Source of the DNA: Isochrysis galbana
Taxonomy: Eukaryota; Haptophyta; Isochrysidales; Isochrysidaceae
DNA length: 64,000 nucleotides
Direction of reading: 5' to 3'
Assembly (NCBI GenBank): GCA_018136815.1
Contig: CM030935.1
Span: forward strand, 4,695,791 to 4,759,790
A program made the translations under genes and the position numbers. A model generated the notes under the pieces. That model saw only the letters and a program-made list of their open reading frames with translations, did not search any database and was not told the origin of the DNA. Below are positions 10,120-20,950 of the stretch, one piece after another. Positions within the stretch are counted from its first letter, which is position 1; every line of letters starts with the position of its first letter.

Positions 10120-11810
10120 ACGCTGCGTCCCTGGTGGGACCGATCTCCATTGCGATGATTTCGAGCATCGGAGCCGCGGCCGCTTCCGGAGTTGGCGGCC
10201 GTCGGTTTGTCACTCTTGTCCTGAGCCGTTTTCGACGAACCCAGGCGATCCTTGACCATCCGGACGACGTCGTCGATGTGGGCAATCGTGAGCGGACCGT
10301 CCACTTGTTTGCTGCTCCGCGAAGCCTCCGCACGTGCCTGCTCGGCTGGAGCTAGCACCATGCGCGCAATCGAGATGCAGGACAACGAGTGGTGTGGCGC
10401 GTCTCCTGCGGCGACTGCCTCTATGCCTCGCTTCCACGCCTTGAGGAACTCGAACGAATTCTCCGCTCCCCGTGCGCGGTCGCTCTCGTCGGCCTTGACG
10501 CAGGCGTCGAATCGCTCGTTGATTTCGTGCGTGAAGGCTGGAAACTTGAAGACGTTGGCTGCCGTCACCGTCGGGTCGTTCATCTTGCGAACAAAGGCGT
10601 CAGTCACCCGAGTGGCAAGGGTCACCAAGTCCTCGCCTTCCGAGCGAGTGGTGCACCGGTCCCACTCCGCTGACGCAGTCTCTTTGGCGAAACCTTTCGC
10701 GCCAGCAGCGAATGACTGGTCGCACTTAGCGATCAGCACGTCGGCATGCAAGCACGGGTTAGCGCAAAGGACCGAGTCCCTAACCGCATCGAGGACATAG
10801 GCCATGATGCGAGGGTGGCCTTTCTTTGGATCGCGAGCGGCAAGGAGGAGGCCATTGAGAGCGTCCTGCCAGTCCACGCCCGAGGTGAGCGAGCCCTCGA
10901 GTGCGCGGATCAGTTGCATGCGGAATCCATCCCAGGAAGCAGCCGCCTTGTTCGGGTCGGTAGAGCGAAGGTCGGCGGGGAAGCGCAGCGACTGGAGGCT
11001 CTCAAGACTAGACTTAGCATCGCGAGTGCCGCCCTTAGTGCGGACGAACGTACGAGCGCGTACCCATTTCGTAAGGGTGCGAGTTGTGTAAATGATGCGA
11101 GCGTGCCAGGACTCACCCGAGGGGACCTCCCGAGCCGCCATCACCTGGTATTCGAGTGGGGCACTAGCGGAATCGGAATAGGCTTTGCCGTGGCGCCCAT
11201 AGTGGCGCAACCACTGCTCAAGAATGTCCGGTTCATCGGACAGGGCTGGGTCCGCGGGAGGAGCGGCGTGACGTTTAGCGTGACGTCGACTCTCCCGGCT
11301 ACTGTGATGGCCTGACTTGGACTTAGAGGCGTGGGGGCGAAGAGATCGGCGAGAGTTAGAATGTAAACCTTCGGGGGCCATCATAGAGGGCCGTCCCTCT
11401 CGAGTATTGTAGCTTTTGCCTGCGGTGGTATAGTGGCCACCCTTGGCACGGCGAGGCTTGCGGCGAGAGTCCGTAGACTCGGATGACCCATCGGACTCCG
11501 AGTCGCTGATCGGCGAAGAGTTGGATGAACGCGGGCTAGAAACCGGGGACGATGACGAGGAGGACGAAGAAGTAGAGGGACTGTAGCGGCGGCGGCGGCG
11601 GTCCTTCTTCTTGTCCTTATGAGGCTTTTTAGGTTTCGATGAGGAACGAGGCAGCGGCGGTGGCGGAGGCAAAACATTTTCGCCGCCATCTTCGGACGGA
11701 GGTGGAGGCGGGCTGGCTGCCTGGACTGGAGCAGTAGGGAGTCGGCCTCGTTCAATCGCGCTGGTGACCGCGGCAAGCTGCTGAGAGAACTGTGCGGCCA
11801 TGGCCTGCAT
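10074..11810 (-). CDS. gag: Gypsy Gag-like protein
   Basis: The first ATG in frame is at 11810 and gives 578 aa ending at 10074. The frame is open upstream to 11990, and its Ser/Pro-rich translation there looks coding, so the true N-terminus may be missing. Residues of about 30-180 are very basic and Ser-rich (KPHKDKKKDRRRRRYSPST, poly-Ser, then SR and KR runs), a plausible nucleic-acid-binding region. The later part is predicted mostly helical (for example FEFLKAWKRGIEAVAAG), as expected of capsid. No CCHC zinc knuckle is present. The assignment rests on position before protease and pol rather than on a recognised Gag motif. Confidence 0.75.
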   Translation of the reverse strand: MQAMAAQFSQQLAAVTSAIERGRLPTAPVQAASPPPPPSEDGGENVLPPPPPLPRSSSKPKKPHKDKKKDRRRRRYSPSTSSSSSSSSPVSSPRSSNSSPISDSESDGSSESTDSRRKPRRAKGGHYTTAGKSYNTREGRPSMMAPEGLHSNSRRSLRPHASKSKSGHHSSRESRRHAKRHAAPPADPALSDEPDILEQWLRHYGRHGKAYSDSASAPLEYQVMAAREVPSGESWHARIIYTTRTLTKWVRARTFVRTKGGTRDAKSSLESLQSLRFPADLRSTDPNKAAASWDGFRMQLIRALEGSLTSGVDWQDALNGLLLAARDPKKGHPRIMAYVLDAVRDSVLCANPCLHADVLIAKCDQSFAAGAKGFAKETASAEWDRCTTRSEGEDLVTLATRVTDAFVRKMNDPTVTAANVFKFPAFTHEINERFDACVKADESDRARGAENSFEFLKAWKRGIEAVAAGDAPHHSLSCISIARMVLAPAEQARAEASRSSKQVDGPLTIAHIDDVVRMVKDRLGSSKTAQDKSDKPTAANSGSGRGSDARNHRNGDRSHQGRSVCLIRFRPSRNFAVA

Positions 11811-11974
11811 GAGTTCAATATAGCGCAGCTCGACGGCATTGAGCCCCGGTGAAGCCGACGAAGTTGGCGGCAGGGCCGTAGCAGACGGTGAAGAAGAAGA
11901 GAGATGAAGAAGGGAGTCGGGCAGCAGGCCCGGGGCCTCTTCACGACGAGACGGCTGACTTGGGGCGACCGAGG

Positions 11975-12810
11975 CGGTTGTTAGGGGTTAAGATTGGGTA
12001 GTAGGGAGCCCTTCGGCTTCGCTAGAGAGCTTTCCCTCTGTGCCGTCTCCGTTGTTGCTTTTGTCCCCCATCTTGGGGGTCCACATCTGTTCCATGTTCA
12101 TTCCCATGTTTTGGTATGGCATTCCCCCATTGGGGTTCTGCCTGAGATGGTGCAGGTACATAATAAGAGACTTCTACAGAATAGAATTTGAATCATACGA
12201 ATACCACTACATACCAGCCTTAGAATCCACGCTAATAAGATTCACTACCCTGGTGAGGGGCCATACCCCGTCGAACACTTATCGTCCAATGCGCACCCGC
12301 ACGGCGGCCCAGGGTAGAAAACCTAAGATTAAAAAGCCAGCGGCGCTCAGCACTCCTATGTTTACAGAAGACGACAAGGGAAGACTAAGGATGAGCGACA
12401 ACCTCGGCCTAGTGGCGAAAGCAATCGGCCTTGCCGAGAGGCTCGCCTAAGCGCTAAGTCGAGGCACATCCCCCCCCTCCCCCCGTTTTTAAGAGACCAC
12501 TCACGTAGACGAACACTCCACGCCGAGCACGAGATACCCCATTAACGGCGCAAAACCCTCACAGCACCAACAAGAAACGGGCCACCCAGAGGCACAGGAG
12601 GAAGGCGAGAACAGACCACTGAGGGCCGGTGCACCCCGCCCGCCCCAGCCCCCCCCACAACCTGGGCCCCTATGTAGAGCACGAGGGGAGTTGCCGCAAG
12701 GCGGGAAGCGGGAAGTGAGGGAGAGGAAGGGATCTGGGCGTGGCTACAATAGTTAACCCCGTAGCCGCACGCGTGGCGTGAATATTAAAAGGTTTTTTTC
12801 CCCATGACCC
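11975..12810 (+). mobile_element. LINE 3' end (divergent family) plus a tail fragment of a second LINE
   Basis: At 11975-12010 a 32-nt stretch beginning GTTGTTAGGGGTTAAG matches the 3' UTR of the LINE at 35389-35420 with one mismatch. It is followed by the C-terminal part of another LINE ORF2 (to 12450) and a 3' UTR. The UTR ends near 12805 in CACGCGTGGCG, AATATTAAAAGG and a T-run, resembling the LINE ends at about 35485 and 49317. The 3' UTR from about 12585 to 12805 is also present, inverted, at 35515-35760. Confidence 0.7.
12040..12450 (+). pseudogene. LINE ORF2 C-terminal fragment
   Basis: The translation contains RYIIRDFYRIEF and ends STPMFTEDDKGRLRMSDN to GLAERLA. These line up with WRYILTDFYNIQY and with the last 30 residues of the LINE protein at 34081-35181. 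Similarity is clear but distant, so this is a different LINE family. Reverse transcriptase and endonuclease are absent. The fragment starts without a conserved methionine, so it is a 5'-truncated insertion of the usual LINE type. Confidence 0.6.
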
Positions 12811-13048
12811 TATCAGTCTACTGATAGTTGCCCACATCGCCTTCATGTACGCCGAGCGCGCGCTTTTCCTCTTTTGCGGCATCTGTCCGGGAGGGAGGGG
12901 CGACGGGCGATGCTGGTGAGTGCGCAAAACGGCATGCAGTGGGCGCGCTCAGATGCATGAAGAGGGGGAGGGCGTGGGGCATGAGAGTGGGGCATATATG
13001 GATTGTGCAGATGCGCCCATCCCAGCGCGAACGACTATTCGAAAATCG

Positions 13049-13318
13049 CTACAACAAATCGCGCGTTTCGCAGAGCGAGCGCTCGAGACGCTCGACGCGC
13101 ACGGGGCTGTGCGCGGCGAACGCGTTCGAGTCTCGCGGATCGGCGATAGTCAGAGGCAAGCTCAGACCCATCCCTGGGCCCTGGTCGCCATGGGCATGCC
13201 AGCGATGCTCACCTGCAAGAGCAGTTCGGCCCACCAAGAACTGTACCAGCCGGCGCGCGCCAACTTCCGCCTCTACGCTGGGTGCGCCATACTTAGCTAT
13301 TAAGATGTCATACGACGC
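13049..13318 (-). pseudogene. Coding-like remnant, unrecognised
   Basis: On the minus strand a frame reads SYDILIAKYGAPSVEAEVG and continues through GARRLVQFLVGRTALAGE to a stop at 13049. Its composition is balanced, unlike the low-complexity shadows nearby. It is cut at its 5' side at about 13335, where the duplicated lipase-gene segment (copy 2) begins. It may be the 3' end of a gene or retroelement split by that event. No family is recognised. Confidence 0.3.
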
Positions 13319-13334
13319 TATAAGTTCTAACGCC

Positions 13335-16300
13335 CCCTCTTCTCGGGGGTGAGCACCATCGTCGCCTCGCTGGGCTTCTCGCAGGTGGGAGACAACCACG
13401 CGCATCGCCCGTTTGCAGCACCGGTCTGCCATGTTGGCGGCCTCGTGACACGGTCCTTCTCATCTGTACGCGCTGGGCGGGCCGGAGAGCGGGGAGGTGA
13501 GGAGGGGCATCAACCAACCAATCAACCAACTCCTACTACCGACCGCTGCTTGGAAGCGAGCGCATATGAGCTGCCCGAGGCACACACAGCTTGATGCTGG
13601 CGGCCGACATCGTGTGTCAACTTGCATCGCTTTGAAGTGGGGCAATGTTCTGAGCTCGTACTGCCCATTCTTTCTTTGCTTCCTTTAAATTGTTGCTTTT
13701 GTTAATGCTTTTTCTCTGCTCTTTTGATATCATACTGTGGTATGCCGGGACATTCAAACGTTCTGACACCTGCGCGTACTCCCTTCTCGTATTTCTTAGA
13801 TATGCTGAGGTTTGTGTCACCATCGTCTTTAACTACGAGGTCGCAGCCAACGCGTCGCAAGTGCTCTTGCTTCCCGCCGAGGACTGCCTTGTGCGTTCTC
13901 ATGGCAGTAAATCCCCAAGTCGTGGACGCCGGGTACTGGAGACGCGACCCTAATTGCGTCACAGATTTGGGGACACCTCTCGAGTGCGGACACGACTTTG
14001 GCGAGCAAACGATGTATGTCACCGAGAGCAATTGCCTTGAGTGCGTTCGCGCATGTGACCCTCCAAGCAGTCCCTGGCAATACGTGGGGTGGTAGTGCGT
14101 CTTTGGGTTTTGCGGCTTCTCTTGCTCTTGGGCCACTAACAGTGAGGTGTACTGCAAGAGGCGATCCTGCACCTCGATAGACTCGCCGCCGCCGCCGCCG
14201 TCGCCTTCCCCACCACCACCTTCAGTACCCGGCACATGCAGCAACGCATGCATCGGCTACCCTTCCTATGCGTCGGATGGCTGGTGCGACGACGGCGGAC
14301 CCGGTGCTGCTTACTCCTTTTGCACTTTTGGCACCGACTGCGATGATTGTGGTGTGCGACCCTTCTTGTTTGAACCGCCTGTGCCCTTACCCCAGCCGCC
14401 ATCCCCTTCCCCTCCACCGAGCTCGCGCCCACCGCCACCTTCAGTACCCGGCACATGCAGCAACACATGCATTGGCAACCCTTTCTATGCTTTGGATGGC
14501 GAGTGCGACGACGGCGGACCCGGTGCTTGGTACTCTTATTGCACTTTTGGCACCGACTGCGCTGATTGTGGTGTGCGACCCTTCATGTTTGAACCGCCTG
14601 TGCCCTTACCCCAGCCGCCATCCCCTTCCCCTCCATCGAGCCCGCGCCCTCCACCACCACCGTCTCCATCGCCGCCACCGCGCACATGCGGCGCCCTTGC
14701 ACATAATGACAACGTTTACAACCTCAAGTTCGATCATGCAACACCTGCGGGCGAATGCCGCTGGCAGGTACTGCGCGAGCTGTGTATCGATGGTCAGGTG
14801 GCAGCGACTATTGAGCTGTCTTCGACACCCGAGCAAGATGATGACATCTTTGTAGCCACTTCCTGTAAACCCGGCTGCCAAAGCGACAGCACTGCGTCGT
14901 GGCTGAGATACAATCAGAGTGAAGAGCGCATCTTCAGTTCGGTCGATGTCGTTGTGGCTTACCCTTGCATTGACGGCTGCACTGCAGCCGATAACGTGAC
15001 CGTCGTCATTCAACGCACCTGCTCGCCTGCTGAATCGACGGCAGCATGCAGCGTACAACTCATCGGGGCAACGTGGAATGTAACACTGCATGAGGCAACG
15101 GCGATGGAGACGTACGGTGCCACCCTGATTACACCTAGTGGCTCGTCCCCTTCGCATGCATTGTCGATGACCGCAGTACGACTACTGCATGAAGCTGCCG
15201 GCGCGGCCATGGTGGACTCAATCGCTGTGTCGCCTGGCTGCTCTGCGATTGTTTTCTCCCAGGATGACTTCGGTGGCACACAACGGACCATCCAAGCTTG
15301 GACTACACATTTCGGCGAGGACAGTCGTCCGCGTGCCGTAAGGCTAGTTCCACGCTCAAGCACCACTGCAAGCTGGGCTGACGCACTCGAGGCACAGCAT
15401 GGTCTTGGTGCAACCAGTGCCTATGCTCACGAAAGCTGCAGCGTGCTTTGTTGTGACGACGTTGTCGATGAGTACCTAGACAAGCTCCACCGTGTCCGCG
15501 AGCAAGCCATGTTAGGACTAGATGCCGATGCTGCCGCCATGGCCGAGGCGCTCTGTGTCAATGGCAGCACCATCTACGCGCCCCTTTCGGATTGCCCTCC
15601 GTTCGCGGCAGTCTTGGAGGAAGCGTGCGTGATGCTTGCAGCCAGTGAGACGAGTGGCGACATCTTTGGCGCAATGCCTCTGTGGCGCCATGACAGCTTT
15701 GACAGGGATCTAGCTACTACCCTGGATAAGATGGATGCAGTGCAGGCGCGTCTTGCGTCGGTTGGAACCACGGGCGTCCAGCTTGATTATGTGCGGCTGG
15801 AGCTTCAGGCTAGCATCAAAGACGTGAATGATCAGCTGATGGTCTACATGCGTAAGCTCGAGCAAGCCCGCGAGGAGCTCCGCGCCGTTGGTGAGACAGT
15901 GAGCGCGATGGGCCAGATGGTCAGCGAGCAACGCAGCGTGCTCGCTGCTATGGCGCGACCGACCCATAACGGCACGCGCCTTGAGCTCGAGCGACTTCGC
16001 TGGGAGATAGAGACGACGCGCGCACAACAGACTCGTTTTTGGGGTGAAATAGTTGGGACCTTGAAGACGGGAGTGAAGCTTCTCGAAAAAGGTGGACATT
16101 TTCTCTATGATGAAGTTCTCGAACCCGCCGGTGATGTCTTTGTTGAAGTTGTTGAGAACGGCTTCGACTTCATCGCCGGCACATACTGCAAGTTGTTCGA
16201 ATGCACAGCGTCGTACGCGCAGACGGTGGCTTCGAATCTGCTGAACCAGGACATGCGTACGGTGTACGGCCCCTTGCGCAGCGCAGTGGGAGCAGAAGGG

Positions 16301-19300
16301 GTGTCAGAAGCTGCGGTTGCAGTCTCGAGCGCCACGCAACTGCCGACCGCCCCGGGGCACAAGCTACTTCTCGATGGTGGTGTGCACCGTATCCGCCGGG
16401 CAGCAGTCTTGGCGAAGGCAGTTTACCTTGAAAACCAGCCTCGGAACGTAAACGGCCTGCGAGATGAGCTGCACAAAAGGCTCTACCTGGATGACCCGGT
16501 TGCAGAAATAAACATGGCACACCTCCATCTCGCCAATAATGATGCAAGCGGTTGCCCCAGTGCGGTCGCGGCCCTCTCACCGGGCGATGAGAACGACCCC
16601 GGCCCTTCGCTCTACTTTGCGTTCCAAGGAACAGACCGTTCGAAACCATGCTCATTGTCAATCAACACGGTGTTCGTGGTCAGCGACACGGAGACCATCG
16701 ACGACATCGAGCTCAACCCAGGCTACGCCAAGTACGTTCTCGGTACCTTCTCCGACGGACGTTGGGATAATATTCCTTACACAAGCCCTTGGCGCTTCAT
16801 GCAAGACGTGCTTGCCATATACTCAGGCATCACCTTTCGTCACATAACGCTGTCTGGCCACTCGATGGGTGGAGCACTCGCCATCGCTGCGGGCATCAGG
16901 CTGGGCGAGCACCTGCGGCAGAACCCGCACGTAGCTCAAAGGTATCATGTTGTCTCGTTGGCAGCACCGCGCACTATTGCCGCTGGAAGCGTCAGCAAGC
17001 TGGCAACATTCCCGCACACTCGCGTCACATATAGGTACGATCCTGTTCCTGAGATGCCCACCAATTTCTACCACGACACCGCATCAATACACTTTGCCAG
17101 CCAGAGCGATGGCAAAGCCTTTCTGCGCGAGCCGGCTGCACGGCCCCCGTTCGATGATGCAGGAGAGTGTGACACGGGAAACAATATGGCAGATTCTTTC
17201 GCAGATGTAGTTGGCAGAGATTGTGGTTTTGCTGCGACTTTCGGTTCTCAGCTTCTTTTGTCCCTTCGTGGACAGTGGTCATCCGCTTTCAATATAGCAG
17301 ATCACTTAACGTACTGGGAGGGCCTCTGGGAGAGCTTCGTTACCCGGGAGGATGGCCGTTTCCGCACATTGTGGAGTGGCCTTGGCGGTCCGGCGCCACC
17401 ATCTCCTCCGCCCTCGCCCCCGCCTCCCTCACCCCCACCGCCGCCACCTTCGCCGCCTCCGCCATCACCTCCCTCTCCACCACCGTCCCCATCGCCACCG
17501 TCGCAGCCGCCGTCCCTACCGCCACCGTCGCCGACACCGCCGCCATCGCCACCACCCGACCCTGACATGCAGTCCTTAACGGAACTCATGGGACAAGTCC
17601 TTGAGCTCGATGCGCTGCGCCGGTCATCCCGCACGCTTCAACGTCTGATAGTCACACACCTCCGCAACGTGTCTATGGATCGTCGTATCCTCACGTCCGA
17701 GCAGCTGCGTGATCTACGCTTGCTGCAACTGAACATGAGCCTACTACAAGGAAAGCTGAGAAAATTTGCGCCACTGCTCGTGGAGGCAACCTCCTATGCT
17801 GTGGCCGCCGACGTGGATGCCATGCTCGCTACCTCGATGCGTCGGTTCGAAACCATGGGCGAGTGGTATGAAAAGGCGAAGGCCGTGCAAAACCTCGAAA
17901 TGCAGCGGTGGCTGGGCTCGAGGCGCGCATTGATGCACTGGCGAGTGCGACCTCAGCGGGAGATGTGGCTCGCCGTCTCCTCGAGCAGCAGCGAAGCAGC
18001 GCCGCATATGCAGCCATGTACTATCTAAGATCCAAGATGCGGGCGTTCGAATACTGGTCGCTCGAGTCGTGGGCGCCCCAGCCGAACGCGATAGCCGAAT
18101 GCTCCGCTGGCGTCACTCGAGAGTGCCTAGAGGCCGTTAATGGCGAGTTTGAAGAGCAGATATGCAATTTCCGTGACCAAATGATCGCGGACAATGGCAA
18201 CTTGAGGGATCCGACGGAGGATGAGGAGTCGCGAGTTGTCTTCATGCTATCGCGCGAGACGCACCCGCTCGCATTTGCTCAGTTGATACAGAATCGATCA
18301 ATGCTCATCGACATAGCACTGCCCGAGGACCTCTCCGCCTACCCTTACTTCGACACGCGCGTGAAGGACATGTACATCTGGATCCTTGGCGATACCTGGG
18401 AGTCGACGCCGGGATGGTCCGAGGATGGCACTGTCGACGTGTCGGTGAGGAAGATAGGGCCAAGCTATATCGTCAACAAGCAACGCGAACGGCGCACCTA
18501 CTTTCTGGACAATGCGCCGGCAACCTTTGTGTACTCCGTGTCCTCCACGGGCCGCGAGGGACGGAACGGCTTCCGACGCCGAGTTGGCTCGCCCTTCTCC
18601 GTGGACAAGCTTGAGGCGTTGCTCAACGGTGGCGACTGTAGTGGCGAGAGGTGTCTCCGTCTGCTCGACGTGGTGCCCTTTGGCTCGTGGCGCATCGATG
18701 TGCGTCCAGGCCCAGCGCTAGACACCGTGCGCGCCGTTCGTTTCGAATTCAAGCTGCGATATCGCGACCAAGGTGGATATCCCAGTACGGACAAGCCTTT
18801 GATGTGGGTCCCCGCTATGGTGGCCCCTGACTTGAACAAGCCCGATGCAGGCTGTGCGATTGATCTGCCCGATTGCGACCCCTTTCGGGCATTCGGCACG
18901 CCGCCGCCCTCGGGCATAGAGCCGCCTCTCCCTTCAGCAACTTCTTCTCCGCCGCCTGCACCCTCTACGCCGCCATCGCTGCTGCTCCCTCCCCCTCCTC
19001 CCTTGCCGCCGCCTCCGAGTCTACCTTCGCCAAGTTTCTCCCCTCCTCCGCCGACGCCTCCTCATCCACGCCCGCGACAGCCACCAGCCTTCCCTCCCTA
19101 CACTCCCTTACCAAGCGGGAAGACAGTTGCAGAGGTTGAGGCAAGCGTCGTATCGTTCGAAGTGACAGTTGACGAGACCATTGAAGACTTCGGCGAGGAG
19201 CGCCTGTCCGCGATCGAGGCGGGTCTTTCCGTTGAGCTGGACTGCTTTGAGCCCGAGTGCTACATCCGCGTGGTCATTATCCCAGGCTCCATTGCCTTGA

Positions 19301-19866
19301 GAGTCTCAGCCATTGTGCCCCAGACAAGTGACGATGGCGATTCCAACGCGACCGGCTCCATCATTGCGTCTGCTGAGCAACTACTCGCTTCCGATCCCGC
19401 AACCTCCCAACTAGGTTCCATCTTTGGCGAACCTATACTCTCTCACTCTGGCGTGCCAAGCGTCAGGTATGGAGTTCCGTCACTGATTCCGGTAGACGCC
19501 ATGCCTCTCCAACCCCAGTCGGCCTCGTCGCTACCACCGCCCGCGTCTCCACGCGACGTTGATGCCGAGGAAGGCGGATCGTTGACGGTGATTTTGATAA
19601 GTGTGGGCACCGGCGCCGCCGTGTTGATTGCCTCTCTAGTCGTCGTCTACATGTGCTGTCGTCGTTCCAAGGTGTCTTGCACTAAGCTTCGGCGAAGTAC
19701 GAGCAGTGCGGCGGATGCCAGTCCACCGACCTTTACATCTGACACTCACGGCCATTCGATGTCAATGCCGAAGAAGGTCGACGAACCGATTGCAATGACC
19801 ACTAGCCTTGCCAACAAGGTGTGCGTGTGAAGAAGAACAAGAAGAAGAAAGGGACGTGCCTTAAGA
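13335..19866 (+). repeat. 6.5-kb segmental duplication, copy 2
   Basis: The segment matches 26652-33201 nearly base for base, from about 15 nt before the GAGCACCATCGTCG block to GGGACGTGCCTTAA after the stop codon, where the sequences diverge abruptly. The offset is 13,314 at the left and 13,336 at the right. The difference is explained by a 19-bp deletion and a 3-bp indel in the coding region. Copy 1 shares only the first kilobase. Confidence 0.9.
13742..19830 (+). pseudogene. Copy 2: Cys-rich/Pro-rich class 3 lipase membrane protein, broken
   Basis: This corresponds to the intact gene at 27056-33166 over its full length. Two lesions break it. TAG at 14093-14095 replaces TGG in the Cys-rich N-terminal region. 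A net 19-bp deletion near 17911-17921 shifts the frame, so that the reading stops at 18028 while the original frame continues from about 17920 to 19830. Between the lesions the sequence is intact and includes both Cys-rich repeats, the lipase serine in GHSMGG (about 16857-16875) and the Pro-rich linkers. The C-terminal transmembrane segment (ILISVGTGAAVLIASLVVVY) is also preserved. High identity to copy 3 implies a recent duplication or gene conversion. If the TAG were read through or skipped by splicing, a secreted lipase without its anchor could still be made. Confidence 0.75.
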
Positions 19867-20374
19867 TTAAGCGGCGCAAGATCCGATTGGCAGAGCAAAA
19901 CTTGGGGACCTGCTCTTGTGCGTGTATGTCGCGTCGCGCGTGCACAACATGGTGCGCAATGCCCCTAGGCGCGGTAGGGTGGCCGCGTCAGCCGACGGCT
20001 TGTTGGTCTCTCTATGAAATTCGCTGGCCACCGAAAAAAACACCGCGTTGTCTCCGTTCGTATTCGCCACCATGAAATGTTTAGCTTCTGAAACTTTGCA
20101 TACGCCCTAATGATAGTACGAGCAAACATCCCTCTCCCTCCATGCATTCCCGTCGAATTCAGGGTGCAATTATTATGAAGTCGATTTTCCCCGTCCCCAC
20201 CTCTACATTTAAGAGTAGATTGAGCTACACGATCTAATAGTAGAAGACTGCCGCGAAAGGCAGCGTTTTCGTACATAACGTTAGTAATAAATAATATTAA
20301 CGTGGCTACCCAAAAAGAAAATAAGCACATGTGGATAACAAAAAAACACCTGGCCCTCTTTTGACGGAACGCGA
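19867..20374. other. Intergenic, contains a dispersed 190-bp repeat (20015-20210)
   Basis: The repeat shares GGCCAC, CGTTCGTA, GGGTGCAATT and GTCGATTTTCCCCGTCCCCACC blocks in order with 48250-48450. In the 48-kb copy the complementary strand is open and reads like protein, but here it is degraded. The rest of the interval has no supported gene. Confidence 0.5.
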
Positions 20375-20660
20375 CTTGCAGAGGGCCGTTCGATCGAGCC
20401 GGCAGCTGACGCGGTCGTGATAGGGTCGTTGATTGTTGCTTGCGGGAAGATGTCTGAAAGATCATAGTAAGTGTCGGGTCCGGGAGGGTCTGCCATCGGG
20501 CGCTACGAGCGATGAGGTAGACTGAAGGTCGGAGGCTCGCGACGCGTGGCGTCGGAGAGTAGAGACGAGGCTAGCTAGCGAGCTAGTGGGAGAGAGGGAG
20601 AGTGAGAATGAGAGCTTCTTAGGTCCGAGGTAGGCACGGGAGCACGGGAGACTACAACGG
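20375..20660 (-). mobile_element. Retroelement family X, copy A (5' UTR and gag start)
   Basis: On the minus strand this reads an untranslated leader with GCTCGCTAGCTAGCCTCG, then an ATG at 20496 opening MADPPGPDTYYDLSDIFPQ. The same leader and start are found at 40793 (minus), 42272 (plus) and 63094 (minus). The gag-like frame here is lost after about 40 codons. The repeated conservation of leader plus the first tens of codons suggests an LTR retrotransposon 5' end, although no primer-binding site was identified. Confidence 0.65.
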
Positions 20661-20950
20661 GTAAAAACTCAAGGAGACAGAAAGGCGCCTTGCCTTCATT
20701 CGGTGCCAGTTTTTTTTTGTTGTAAAACGTTTCGATTGTTGAATCCCGGCTACCGCTATCCCAGGGCGTTTCCTCCACGAAGTCTATGCCCAGCTGTCGG
20801 AACAGGTTCGCGATGCGCTCCCGATACTACATCTACTCGTCGATTGCCGCCTCAGCTGGCAATGGGACGGGCACGCGTCGATAGTGCACGTGATTGGAAA
20901 GCACGACCAGGAGAATCGCTTCCATGAGCAATTGATGCCCTCCGAGTCGG
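20661..20950 (-). pseudogene. Degraded coding sequence downstream of the 21.4-kb minus gene
   Basis: Three minus-strand frames each carry a convincing stretch in succession: TIDGLRRYRVPHEERFKRK, then LLVVLSNHVHYRRVPVPLP with in-frame stops, then RIANLFRQLGIDFVEETPW through LAPNEGKAPFCLLEFLPVV. They read as one protein broken by at least two frameshifts and nonsense changes, lying between the gene at 20951-21439 and family X copy A. It may be the original C-terminal continuation of that gene. Confidence 0.4.

Larger units (their letters stand above)
4226..11990 (-). mobile_element. Ty3/gypsy retrotransposon with chromodomain, 5'-truncated
   Basis: On the minus strand the element reads gag (from 11810 or upstream), protease-containing ORF (10119-7906) and pol (8134-4226). 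The order in pol is reverse transcriptase, RNase H, integrase, chromodomain, the order of the Ty3/gypsy class and of chromoviruses. All three frames are long and open, so inactivation by point mutation is not evident. The gag frame stays open without a stop to 11990, where it meets a LINE-derived fragment (11975-12010), so the 5' LTR and leader appear to have been removed by another insertion or rearrangement. Flanking LTRs, primer-binding site and target duplication were not found. Confidence 0.85.
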
